Of a stretch of DNA of 64,000 bases, positions 26,101-33,626 are shown piece by piece (position 1 is the stretch's first letter; the number at the start of each line of letters is the position of its first letter). The stretch is from contig MENQ01000027.1 in assembly GCA_001768325.1 (NCBI GenBank), forward strand, positions 1-64,000. Reading direction: 5' to 3'. Below the pieces are notes generated by a model that saw only the letters and a list, made by a program, of their open reading frames with translations, made no database searches and was not told the DNA's origin. Position numbers and translations under genes: made by a program. Origin of the DNA: Bacteroidetes bacterium GWC2_46_850 (GTDB taxonomy: Bacteria > Bacteroidota > Bacteroidia > Bacteroidales > Dysgonomonadaceae).

Positions 26101-26691
26101 TCCGCTTTCGTCACGGTAATAATTTCCTTTCACAGCATCGGCGGTAATCACGAAATATTTAGCCTCTACACCCGGCAGTTTTAGCTGAAAACCGGGGGGC
26201 TCCTCTTTGCGTCCGGCCGATTCTGAGATGATAAAATAATCTTTGTCCTCATTCATCAGTGTCTTCCAGCTCTTTCCGTCGGCTGAATATTGCAGGTACA
26301 CCTTTTGCAGGCCTCTGTTTGTATGGTCATTTTGATTGTGATTCCATATTTCAATATAATCGATCTTTTGGATGCTGCTGAAAGTATATTTCAGCCATGC
26401 AACACCTCTTTTTGTCTGTGCTGAAGCTTTTGTTACCGTCTCCGACGGTTGTGAGATCCACATGGTACGACCAAGTGGATGGGACTGATGACGTCTGTTA
26501 TTGAATCCGCTTCCATTAATCGTTTCCTCCGCTTTAAATTCAGCATACTCACTGCTTGCCTCTACTTGTATGGCAGTTGCATCCACAGACACATACAGCG
26601 GAATTTTATCCTGCCCCGTTGCATGAAAGGCAAAGGTGAGAAGATAAGTCAGAGTCCAGAGGAAAGGTGTAATTTTCATGAAGATTCTCAT
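23170..26691 (-). CDS. GH38 alpha-mannosidase with N-terminal discoidin-like domain
   Basis: From ATG 26691, whose ATGA overlaps the stop of the upstream GH92 gene, the protein is 1173 residues; ATG 26679 is the alternative. After a signal peptide (LWTLTYLLTFAFHATG) there is an F5/8C-like carbohydrate-binding segment (about 25-200: TINGSGFN, WLKYTFSSIQKIDYIEIWNH, LQYSADGKSW). The GH38 catalytic part begins near residue 338 with PHSHLDIGYTHDHKEV (zinc-binding His-x-Asp), later MMSDIAGLSWG and the zinc His in SEHTWGAAGSGP, followed by the beta-sandwich domains. Members hydrolyse alpha-mannosides with retention using zinc. The N-terminal domain may hold the enzyme on N-glycan or mannan substrate. 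Confidence 0.93.
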   Translation of the reverse strand: MRIFMKITPFLWTLTYLLTFAFHATGQDKIPLYVSVDATAIQVEASSEYAEFKAEETINGSGFNNRRHQSHPLGRTMWISQPSETVTKASAQTKRGVAWLKYTFSSIQKIDYIEIWNHNQNDHTNRGLQKVYLQYSADGKSWKTLMNEDKDYFIISESAGRKEEPPGFQLKLPGVEAKYFVITADAVKGNYYRDESGKASEEAIERKQNIHYYGLSEVRFYRLETHLLAKLPEINDFVFKPSQAYRRSDKGPKREYRIEFTRPLYAGGKIRLTYNGHTLEEEIPPSLSGVTDHTSTFPAGLMESDQLFSLELISPQGGIKKNLTIPAARKWTVYFLPHSHLDIGYTHDHKEVLNLQWRNLERAVALAEATRNYPAGSQFRWNCEAMWPVAEYMKRFGNTPKGQKFISAIKRGEIGVDAALGSILTGLSKQEEMMHIFDDAHQLSKEHGIEIKSAMMSDIAGLSWGMVTSFAQNGIKYVSMAPNYVPFYPPVGGSRVGNVHREWGDFPFYWESGSGNEKILFWSAGKGYSFFHSWLADKLSSSGKEPVWQYLGELEEKGYPYDITSFRYTIYGDNGPPDEDMSEIIRSWNETYAYPRFVIGTTQSLFSTFEEIYGAWLPTLKGDMTPFWEDGAASTAKELAMNRRSSDRLNQSEILWSLIDPDHYPHAQFYEGWRNAVLFSEHTWGAAGSGPQPESEFTKLLWAQKRSFAQQADSISRELQLAALNGMNGKGFAANCVHVFNTQLWERTEVAQFESTDDLSTKVLIDESGKISYLQKSEKDAWCFVAYNVPPLGSKVYRIDERKEEPLLQPMWEYRNDTLYGDFFSIAIDKTSGAISHLGVNGEDWEYVGGDGLNEYIYSGRNGSNVERVDTVHHISLIHQGPVYATLRIISDAPGSHSLTRDITVYRDVKRIDLLNVIDKKNVYDYENVRFKFHFNIENPQLKLDIPFEEVTPERDQLAGSNKNFYTVNNGVAVEGMKHGLFLTTLDTPVIETGEMTGEQWLSDTKEFLAWSNSAEQSPVLYSWVMNNSWRTNYKASQSGECSLRYSIIPFHPDRGDFRRRGMEISQPLVATVSSQSQPVESLFSLSGKHEIALSTIRPGTDGHSLLVRLVNTSRQTAHTRFLWYGRPPVNLFECDNREVPKKKISGESLWMKPFEVITLKLEFNNPIHTHEK

Positions 26692-29600
26692 CGCGGATTG
26701 CTGCTTTTCACGCCCCACTTCATATTGGGTCTTTTCCCCATCTCGAGCACCAATTCTCCTCCCTGCAACAATTCGGAGGATGGAAAAGAGAAGTCGTGAA
26801 GTTCTACACCATTGAGGATGGCACGTTGTACATATTTATTGTCTCTGGAGGCATGCTCAGCACGAATCACAAACTGCTCTCCGCGATGATAAGCTCCGCC
26901 CAGATTAATCTCTATCTTTTCATATAGCGGGCTACCAATCTCGTAGACAGGATCTACACTACATCCTCCATCGGTTTGAAACAGACCCAATGCTGCCATT
27001 ACGAACCAGGCACTCATCTGTCCCTGATCTTCATCGCCCAGATAAGCATTGGCGACACCAAATCCGTAGTATTTGTCGATGATGGAGCGGATCCACTTTT
27101 GGGTGAGCCACGGTTTACCGGCCCAGTTAAACAAGAATGCAAAATGCATCGACTGCTGGTTGCCCTGTACAACGGGATAATCCCAATACTGGTCGTTGGG
27201 CGCATTGTAGCGCCAGGGTTCACTGACCTGGAATCCCCACTCTAGCCGATCGGTGAATCTTTTTTTACCGACAAGATCTATCAGGCCAGGCACATCCTGG
27301 GGTACAAAGTAGGTGAGCTGCCATGCATTTCCTTCTACATAATGATGGTTACGTCCCGACTGGAACGGATCGAAACCGGTAGTAAAATTACCCAATGTGT
27401 CGCGCAGGTGAGCATACCCGTTTTCCGGATTGATTGCATTCCTCCACCACGTGCCACGGTCAGCTAACACGCCATAGTCGGCATATTTTCCGAGCGCTTT
27501 GGCAAACTGGGCTACCGTCCAGTCGTCATACGCATATTCAAGGGTATTGGAAAAACGTCCCTTTTCCTGGGGGACATACCCATATTTCATATAGGGAACC
27601 AAATCCCGGTTGCCCGCAAATCCTCCTGCCACGTGTGTAGCCGGGGTAGTTTGCATCTTCTTTACAGCCTCGAAAGCTTTTTCAATGTCATAGTCACGAA
27701 TACCCATCTGGTAAGTAGATACAATGAGCGGTATCTCATGCTCCGCAACCATGACAGGAATATACTTCATTCCGGCAGGGCCTTTAGCCAGCCAGCCATT
27801 GCTATCATACAGGGCCAACTGTGAGTTTACCCATCGCGAGGACCACTCGGGAGAAATCAGGTTCCACAGTTGATTCAGGTTCCAGAAAGTATTCCAAAAT
27901 GCATCACAGCCCAGGGCTACATGATGGGGATTTGTAAACTTTTGCACCTTTTTGTCGGCCGACATCCATTCGCCATTTACGTCGCTCCATGTATTCCGAC
28001 AAAATGCACGGTAGAGATTGGTATAAAAACGCACCTTCTCCATTTTGTTGTTGGAGGTAATGACAAGCCGGTTGAGCATATCATTCCATACTGTTTTCTG
28101 ATTCTGTACAACCGCTTCAAAATTCCAGCCGAATGGTTCGGATATTTCCGTGCGTAAGTTTTCACCGGCATTGGCAATGCTCACCAACGAGATCCCGGTG
28201 CGTGTTTGAACCACAGGATATTTTTTTGTGTCAAACTCCACATATAATCCGGCATCCTTCAGGTTCTTCCCTTCCACAAGCGTTCCTCCGGTCACCTCAT
28301 CATTCAGCCATCCGCCTACGTTTTTAATGGGGGCATCAAACTCAATTACAAAATTCACCACATACTCCTGATCGGCATCATTGCTCCATACGGTGGGGCG
28401 GGGTGAAATCTGGTGGCTGTATCCTTCGATGCGGGTGTCGCTCACTTTTTTAATATAGACCTCCAAGAGGTTATAATCATACTCGGCCTGCACATGCATG
28501 TCGATCATCACGCGCCCATCCTTGTCGTCCGGGAAAGTATATCTCTGAAAACTTGCCCTTTCGGTTGCTGTTAATTCCGCCCAGATCTTTGTGTCCGTCA
28601 AAAAGACCTTGTAATATCCCAGCGGCGCTTCCTCCGTTGTTTTGTCGATGCGGGAACGATATCCTTCATCCGGCTTAAACTGATCTCCAACCTTCGTAAA
28701 TAATTTCCCATTTGTGGGCATCACCCCCAATCCCGCCATGGTCCATTCGTGGATATGGCTGAAACATCCCAATGTTTCGAAAGTGGGCTGATAGCCTGCC
28801 TGCCATCCCATATTTTGGTTGTCGGGGCTTAATTTCACCATGCTAAACGGCATCCAGGGACCGGGAGCTATCATCCAACGGGAGTGAGCCGTTCCCATTT
28901 TGGTATCTACATAATCTGCCAGAGTCTGTAGCCGCTGGCGGGAACGTATTACTGTTCCCTGCTCGACAACCTCGTTGTTGACAAGAATCTGGTATTTACT
29001 TTTCCTTGTTTTGGCCACCGCAGGCATGGGTACCTCAAACAGATATCTTGCCGTATCGAGCATTGTCTCAAACAGTGAGTTCCCATCGAGGATCACCGAG
29101 AGTGTGGGATTACCGCTTATATGCTCCACATCTACCAGTAGTGGCTGCACCATCTTGTCTGAGATTTCAAGTTCGTAGGGGGCAGGTGAGACATTCCGTA
29201 TAAACAGCTGTTCATTGTTTACACCCGATTGGGTATCTCCCGGTCCCTTCAGATAGATTTGATCAAAGACCACCCATCCTCCTTCAAGCACTGACAACGT
29301 AATCGTGTTACCGCCCTTTTTCATTTGATCAGAAGAGACCGTGAATTCTAGTATCTGTTCTTTTGCGTTTGCAGTCACACCGTTCAATACCTCAGCCGAC
29401 TGTCCCTTGCGTTCGAATTTCTTTTCAGCACCGTTGATGTTCATTTTTATCACAGCGCGGCTGGAATTCAGATCGACCAGATCGACCACCAGCTTCCACT
29501 CTCCTTTTGCAGGAATATGTGCCAGGTTAAACAAGATATTGATGTCATGTGTCCTCCAACCCGATGTTCCCCAGGTTCCTCCCCAGGTATCATCGGGACC

Positions 29601-29834
29601 GGGAAGCACATAGGGAAAATCGTGCTTTTCGTCGGAATGTCCGATCAGAAAATAACGATCTTCGTAACCAAAATCTTTTTCAAGGAATTGCTTATAACCA
29701 GCCGGTGCCAGTGCAAATTCAGCTGCTGAATTATCCTCTTTCCCGATTTCCCAAATTAGTTTGTCGGAAGAGAAGGCCAGACTTTGGGTAAAGTAGACAT
29801 AACAGATTAAAATAATGATTTTATGGAGATTCAT
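26688..29834 (-). CDS. GH92 alpha-mannosidase with N-terminal lyase-like carbohydrate module
   Basis: A 1048-residue protein with a signal peptide (IIILICYVYFTQSLAF). The first 200 or so residues (IWEIGKEDNSAAEFALAP, YVLPGPDDTWGGTWGTSGWRTHDINILFNL) look like the C-terminal beta-sandwich domain of rhamnogalacturonan lyases, used here as an extra module, followed by a short Ig-like linker. GH92 proper starts near residue 310 with YVDTKMGTAHSRWMIAPGPWMPFSMVKLSP and holds YLGDEDQGQMSAWFVMAALGLF near residue 930 (calcium and base region). The extra module sets it apart from the other GH92 in this operon and suggests a different target or linkage. It is separated from the ROK kinase by 39 bases. 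Confidence 0.92.
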   Translation of the reverse strand: MNLHKIIILICYVYFTQSLAFSSDKLIWEIGKEDNSAAEFALAPAGYKQFLEKDFGYEDRYFLIGHSDEKHDFPYVLPGPDDTWGGTWGTSGWRTHDINILFNLAHIPAKGEWKLVVDLVDLNSSRAVIKMNINGAEKKFERKGQSAEVLNGVTANAKEQILEFTVSSDQMKKGGNTITLSVLEGGWVVFDQIYLKGPGDTQSGVNNEQLFIRNVSPAPYELEISDKMVQPLLVDVEHISGNPTLSVILDGNSLFETMLDTARYLFEVPMPAVAKTRKSKYQILVNNEVVEQGTVIRSRQRLQTLADYVDTKMGTAHSRWMIAPGPWMPFSMVKLSPDNQNMGWQAGYQPTFETLGCFSHIHEWTMAGLGVMPTNGKLFTKVGDQFKPDEGYRSRIDKTTEEAPLGYYKVFLTDTKIWAELTATERASFQRYTFPDDKDGRVMIDMHVQAEYDYNLLEVYIKKVSDTRIEGYSHQISPRPTVWSNDADQEYVVNFVIEFDAPIKNVGGWLNDEVTGGTLVEGKNLKDAGLYVEFDTKKYPVVQTRTGISLVSIANAGENLRTEISEPFGWNFEAVVQNQKTVWNDMLNRLVITSNNKMEKVRFYTNLYRAFCRNTWSDVNGEWMSADKKVQKFTNPHHVALGCDAFWNTFWNLNQLWNLISPEWSSRWVNSQLALYDSNGWLAKGPAGMKYIPVMVAEHEIPLIVSTYQMGIRDYDIEKAFEAVKKMQTTPATHVAGGFAGNRDLVPYMKYGYVPQEKGRFSNTLEYAYDDWTVAQFAKALGKYADYGVLADRGTWWRNAINPENGYAHLRDTLGNFTTGFDPFQSGRNHHYVEGNAWQLTYFVPQDVPGLIDLVGKKRFTDRLEWGFQVSEPWRYNAPNDQYWDYPVVQGNQQSMHFAFLFNWAGKPWLTQKWIRSIIDKYYGFGVANAYLGDEDQGQMSAWFVMAALGLFQTDGGCSVDPVYEIGSPLYEKIEINLGGAYHRGEQFVIRAEHASRDNKYVQRAILNGVELHDFSFPSSELLQGGELVLEMGKRPNMKWGVKSSNPR

Positions 29835-29873
29835 ATGATTCTTGTTTTTTGATACGATGGTGGTTGATGTGGA

Positions 29874-30995
29874 TTATATGGTGGGACCTTTGCCTTCCTG
29901 CTTGTCGAGACGATACAAGGCATACGCATAGGCGCCATAGTAGACAGCCTTGCTGGTACCCAGGGTAGACACGGTGAGACCAATTTTCTTTTGACTGTCG
30001 TAGTTGATCTTTCTGGAGCTGCCGGGAACGGAAATCATTCGGCAACTGTTTTGAAGAAATGCTTCGTGGTCGTCTCTTTCCAGCAGGTTGTATACTTTCA
30101 TCTGCAAGGCCGGGAATTCTGCTCCCGCAAACGTATGGATCGTTTTCTGCATGGATCTCATCATGGCCGGTAGGATGTATTTTGAAGCTCCCGCCAGGCC
30201 ACCGCCAATCACGACCATTCCATCCACAATATGCAAAGCATGCATGATTGCATCGGCAGCCATTTCTCCCAGTTCTTCAAAACTGCGGACGGCAGCTTCT
30301 CTCTGTCCGCGTCTTGTACCTTGGGCAATGTCAAAGATATCACGCGGGGTTAGAGAAGCATCCACATCACCGCCCAATTCTTCGTATACCCGTTTTATGG
30401 CCCTGATGCTCACGCTCTCTTCAGCAATCATTTCCGGATACTTTTTGTTCCGCATGATCCATACATCGCCGCCACATCCGTTATCTCCGGTTAAGAGGCT
30501 GTGATTGATCACCACGCCGGCACCAAATCCGGTACCCAGCGTAATACCCAAAAGATTTTTATATCTTTTGGGATTGTTTGCTGCTGATAGTTCTCTGTTT
30601 ATGTCGGGCAACACACCGCCCAGGGCTTCACCATAAGCGAAAAGATTGCCATCGTTATTGATGTAGACAGGGATACGGAACTTCTCCTCTAAAAATGCAG
30701 CCAACGCTACCCCACCCCTGAAAGCTGGCAGGTTGGGCAGATCACCGATCACGCCGTTTTCATAATCGGCAGGACCGGGAAAAGCAAAGCTGATGGCCAC
30801 CGGCTTTGTCTCCAGCTGATCCCTGACGGCCTGAAATCCATCCACAATTGAATTGAGACACAAGTCCAGATCGGCAATGATTGCCTGCCGGGCAATGGGT
30901 TGTACAATTTCCCGAAATCCCTGCATGGCAGAGAATACAAAATTTGTTCCTCCGGCATCCAGGGTTAAAACAACTCTTTTGTCACTTTTATACAT
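29874..30995 (-). CDS. ROK family sugar kinase
   Basis: The 373-residue protein is a cytoplasmic ROK-type kinase: phosphate-1 motif LTLDAGGTNFVFSAM, GPADYENGVIGDLPNLPAF, sugar-binding NNDGNLFAYGEAL and the ATP-site segment LGITLGTGFGAGVV, followed by adenosine-motif glycines (VIGGGLAGAS). The ROK zinc-site Cys cluster is not clear. In an operon with a mannosidase set and mannose-6-phosphate isomerase the natural reaction is ATP-dependent phosphorylation of mannose (or glucose, fructose or GlcNAc) at C6. It lies 35 bases downstream of the isomerase gene, so the two intracellular steps are encoded together. Confidence 0.9.
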   Translation of the reverse strand: MYKSDKRVVLTLDAGGTNFVFSAMQGFREIVQPIARQAIIADLDLCLNSIVDGFQAVRDQLETKPVAISFAFPGPADYENGVIGDLPNLPAFRGGVALAAFLEEKFRIPVYINNDGNLFAYGEALGGVLPDINRELSAANNPKRYKNLLGITLGTGFGAGVVINHSLLTGDNGCGGDVWIMRNKKYPEMIAEESVSIRAIKRVYEELGGDVDASLTPRDIFDIAQGTRRGQREAAVRSFEELGEMAADAIMHALHIVDGMVVIGGGLAGASKYILPAMMRSMQKTIHTFAGAEFPALQMKVYNLLERDDHEAFLQNSCRMISVPGSSRKINYDSQKKIGLTVSTLGTSKAVYYGAYAYALYRLDKQEGKGPTI

Positions 30996-31030
30996 AGTTT
31001 TTTTACCGTACTATATAGGATTTTTTTGCA

Positions 31031-32764
31031 TTAAGCTCTGAAGCGTACATAGGCTTTTATTGTAATACACTCTTTTCCTTCTGATAACCCGTAAGGTTTG
31101 ATGGTATATTCTCCGATTTGAGCCGGGATAATGAATGTTTCGGCATAATGTACGACAAACGGGGAAAAGGCACCAGTTGGACTCTCCACAATAATTTCCT
31201 CACCTTCAACAAGATTCAGCACATTCACACTCTCATTTGTGTGGTGGTTCACAGGGGTCGAGAAAACATGGCGACGGGTTTCAATGAATTCATTGGGATG
31301 CAGACCGGTTCGTTCTTCCTTCCATCCTGTGCCGGTATCGACCACACTGAATTGATTTCGCAGGTTTTTCTCTGTATAAGCTGTATCCCTGTTCCAGTCG
31401 ATCACCTCTTTGCCTCTTTCAATGTTGATTGGGCGCGGTTTGCCATCCAGTCCCAGGCGATCCCAATCCCACAATTTAAATGTAAATAAGTTGGGAGTAG
31501 AACTTATTTCAAGTACAAGTGAGTCGGCACCCGAACAATGGACAGTACCACCGGGAATCAGATAGTGATCATGTTTCTTTGCCGGGATCTTGTTGGTATA
31601 TTTATCCGCATCAAAGGTGATCGCGCCTGTCTGGGCCTCCCTCAGTTCTTCGATCATTTCATGCCGGTTTACATCTGTTTTAAGGCCTAGGTATACATGG
31701 GCCTCCTCTTTGGCATCAATCAAGTAGTAACTCTCATCTTGCGTGTAGGTCATGCCAAAATGATCTCTGATAAATTGGGTGGTGGGATGTACCTGCAAAC
31801 TCAAATTACCGCCTCCCATGGTATCGAGTAGATCGAAACGAATAGGGAAATCCTTCCCGAAACGCGATTCTACCGGCTCACCCAATAGTTCCCGGCTTTT
31901 TAACAAGACAACATCCGTAGAGGGAATTTCAAATAATGTGCCGTCCACATTGAAAAGAAGGCTATTTTCCTCGGGGACACAATCGAAACACCATCCATAA
32001 TTTTCATTTTCCTGATCGAGGTCGCACACGTCTTTCATCCATTGCCCACCCCAGGGTGCCGGATCGAAAAAGGGAACAACACGGAATGGCGATTGAATTG
32101 TTGTCTCCATTCCCTTCAGAAAGGTCGCGTTATCAATCATTTTTGGATTGTTCTGACTGTGGGTATCAATCCAATATTGGATGCGATGAAATAACTTGTC
32201 CTTATAACGGTCACAGATTCTCCAATCATTAAAATATCCCCTCTTATATTGCAAAGATACAGCTTCTTCTCTGTTATCGATGCCCAACGCTTTAATTTCG
32301 TGCCGGCGGAAACGTTGCTGAATTTCCCAGCGCGCCATATCAACATAGACAACCAGGGCATCATCCTGAACCACAAATGCGGCTCCTGTTCCAATGACAA
32401 TGGCATGGGGAGATTCCTTCAGTTTTAGGCGCGCATCGGCAAGCTTTGTCGGATCAAAATAATCTGCTAACTGCAGGTTGGTTATATAGCCAAATAGGGT
32501 ATCTTCTGTGATAAACCGGCTCGTCATGGACGTTATTTCTTCTTCCGGTTTCATTAAATCACGGGTTTGAATGATATAGGATGAGGTAATGTGGGAAAAG
32601 GCAGATATGATTTCTTCTTCATGAACACCCACATACAAATCTACCGCAATTGTTTTATTTGCATTGTTTGTTCTTTGAAGCTCCCTGATAATTGTTTGCC
32701 ATCCGCTAACGATATATCCTGATATTTTTGTAGATGGAAACTTGTCGTAATTTGATTTTCTCAT
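31031..32764 (-). CDS. Mannose-6-phosphate isomerase (class I) with extra N-terminal kinase-like domain
   Basis: From ATG 32764 the protein has 577 residues, far above the roughly 320-400 of a typical class I isomerase. Residues about 225-577 are the cupin-type isomerase with zinc ligands in LSLQVHPTTQFI (Gln, His), DESYYLID (Glu) and IPGGTVHCSG (His). The first 220 residues (TIAVDLYVGVHEEEIISAF, DALVVYVDMARWEIQQRF, YFNDWRICDRYKDKLF) resemble a P-loop nucleoside or sugar kinase fold, but the Walker A glycines and lysine are absent, so that part is probably regulatory or scaffolding. The reaction interconverts mannose-6-P and fructose-6-P in the cytoplasm. The open frame continues 27 residues upstream across a hairpin and was not used. 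Confidence 0.85.
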   Translation of the reverse strand: MRKSNYDKFPSTKISGYIVSGWQTIIRELQRTNNANKTIAVDLYVGVHEEEIISAFSHITSSYIIQTRDLMKPEEEITSMTSRFITEDTLFGYITNLQLADYFDPTKLADARLKLKESPHAIVIGTGAAFVVQDDALVVYVDMARWEIQQRFRRHEIKALGIDNREEAVSLQYKRGYFNDWRICDRYKDKLFHRIQYWIDTHSQNNPKMIDNATFLKGMETTIQSPFRVVPFFDPAPWGGQWMKDVCDLDQENENYGWCFDCVPEENSLLFNVDGTLFEIPSTDVVLLKSRELLGEPVESRFGKDFPIRFDLLDTMGGGNLSLQVHPTTQFIRDHFGMTYTQDESYYLIDAKEEAHVYLGLKTDVNRHEMIEELREAQTGAITFDADKYTNKIPAKKHDHYLIPGGTVHCSGADSLVLEISSTPNLFTFKLWDWDRLGLDGKPRPINIERGKEVIDWNRDTAYTEKNLRNQFSVVDTGTGWKEERTGLHPNEFIETRRHVFSTPVNHHTNESVNVLNLVEGEEIIVESPTGAFSPFVVHYAETFIIPAQIGEYTIKPYGLSEGKECITIKAYVRFRA

Positions 32765-32809
32765 TTCAATTTCTAATTTGGTTATATAATGAACACGGTT
32801 TATCATCCT

Positions 32810-32837
32810 CGAAGGAGCGTTAAAACCGGCTCCTTCG
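32810..32837 (-). other. Mid-operon hairpin between DUF3823 and isomerase genes
   Basis: Arms CGAAGGAGC and GCTCCTTCG (9 bases, perfect) enclose a 10-base loop, and two further G-C pairs lie beyond one mismatch. It lies in the longest gap of the locus (91 bases) between the susCD-DUF3823 part and the catabolic part. There is no T-run on the minus strand, so it may be an RNA processing or stabilising element rather than a full terminator. Confidence 0.5.
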
Positions 32838-32855
32838 GGGATCATTCAAACAGCA

Positions 32856-33611
32856 CTATTTTGTTGTAATCTCTTTAATTGTTGTATAATTATATACATT
32901 GGTACTGTTTACCTGTTTGTTAATTCTGGCACCTACCCGAAGGAAATACTTTCTTGCATAATCAGGAAATGCTCTTTGAGAACCAGTTCCAATGCCTCCG
33001 GGCCATCCGGTGGTGATTGTGGAGGTCTGACCAAGTGTAGGTAGGTTGGCACCGGTAAGCTTGGTTGAGTAATTGGTACTGTAGCTGAAATCACCTACAT
33101 ACTGTGTTTCACTTACAAACAACCAGGCCTCGATCAATGCCTGTTGGTAGGCCGGATCGGCAGTACCTCTGGTGATTTTAACCTGAACCGAAGCCGTACC
33201 ATTGGCATTCAATACAGGGTCACCCACCCATTCCACACGAAGGAAGGGTTCAACCTGATATTGTTTCTCCACGCTACCCTCAATCTCAAAGATTTCTTCT
33301 TCCAACGGAACAAACGCGCCTTCGGGCTTCACACCGTAACGGCCCTTGAAGATTTTTGTATTATTGAATGTCCCGTCCATCATGCAATACATATAATAGG
33401 GAGTAGGATTGTCGCTCCAACTATACTCCATCATCTTGAAACGCACACCGGTATTGCCGATGGCAGTTTGAAAAGGTTCTTTCGTAGCAGCATCAATAAT
33501 GGTTCCTTTGAATGTTTCGGCAGGAAAATCATAATTGTCATCATCACAGGAAAAAACAGATGCTAGCAACACAACAAATAAAGTTACATATTTAATTCGT
33601 CTCATATTCAT
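32856..33611 (-). CDS. DUF3823 surface lipoprotein of the mannoside locus
   Basis: A 251-residue lipoprotein (signal VVLLASVFSC, Cys about 22). DUF3823 proteins have an N-terminal carboxypeptidase-regulatory-like strand region (ETFKGTIIDAATKEPFQTAIG) and a C-terminal Ig-like half (QVEPFLRVEWVGDPVLNANGTASVQVKITRG). They occupy the SusE/SusF position and are thought to be surface glycan-binding proteins, though direct binding data are few. It follows susD by 15 bases or 21, depending on whether ATG 33611 or 33605 is used, so it is co-transcribed with the import pair. Confidence 0.88.
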   Translation of the reverse strand: MNMRRIKYVTLFVVLLASVFSCDDDNYDFPAETFKGTIIDAATKEPFQTAIGNTGVRFKMMEYSWSDNPTPYYMYCMMDGTFNNTKIFKGRYGVKPEGAFVPLEEEIFEIEGSVEKQYQVEPFLRVEWVGDPVLNANGTASVQVKITRGTADPAYQQALIEAWLFVSETQYVGDFSYSTNYSTKLTGANLPTLGQTSTITTGWPGGIGTGSQRAFPDYARKYFLRVGARINKQVNSTNVYNYTTIKEITTK

Positions 33612-33626
33612 TTATTTTGTATTTGA

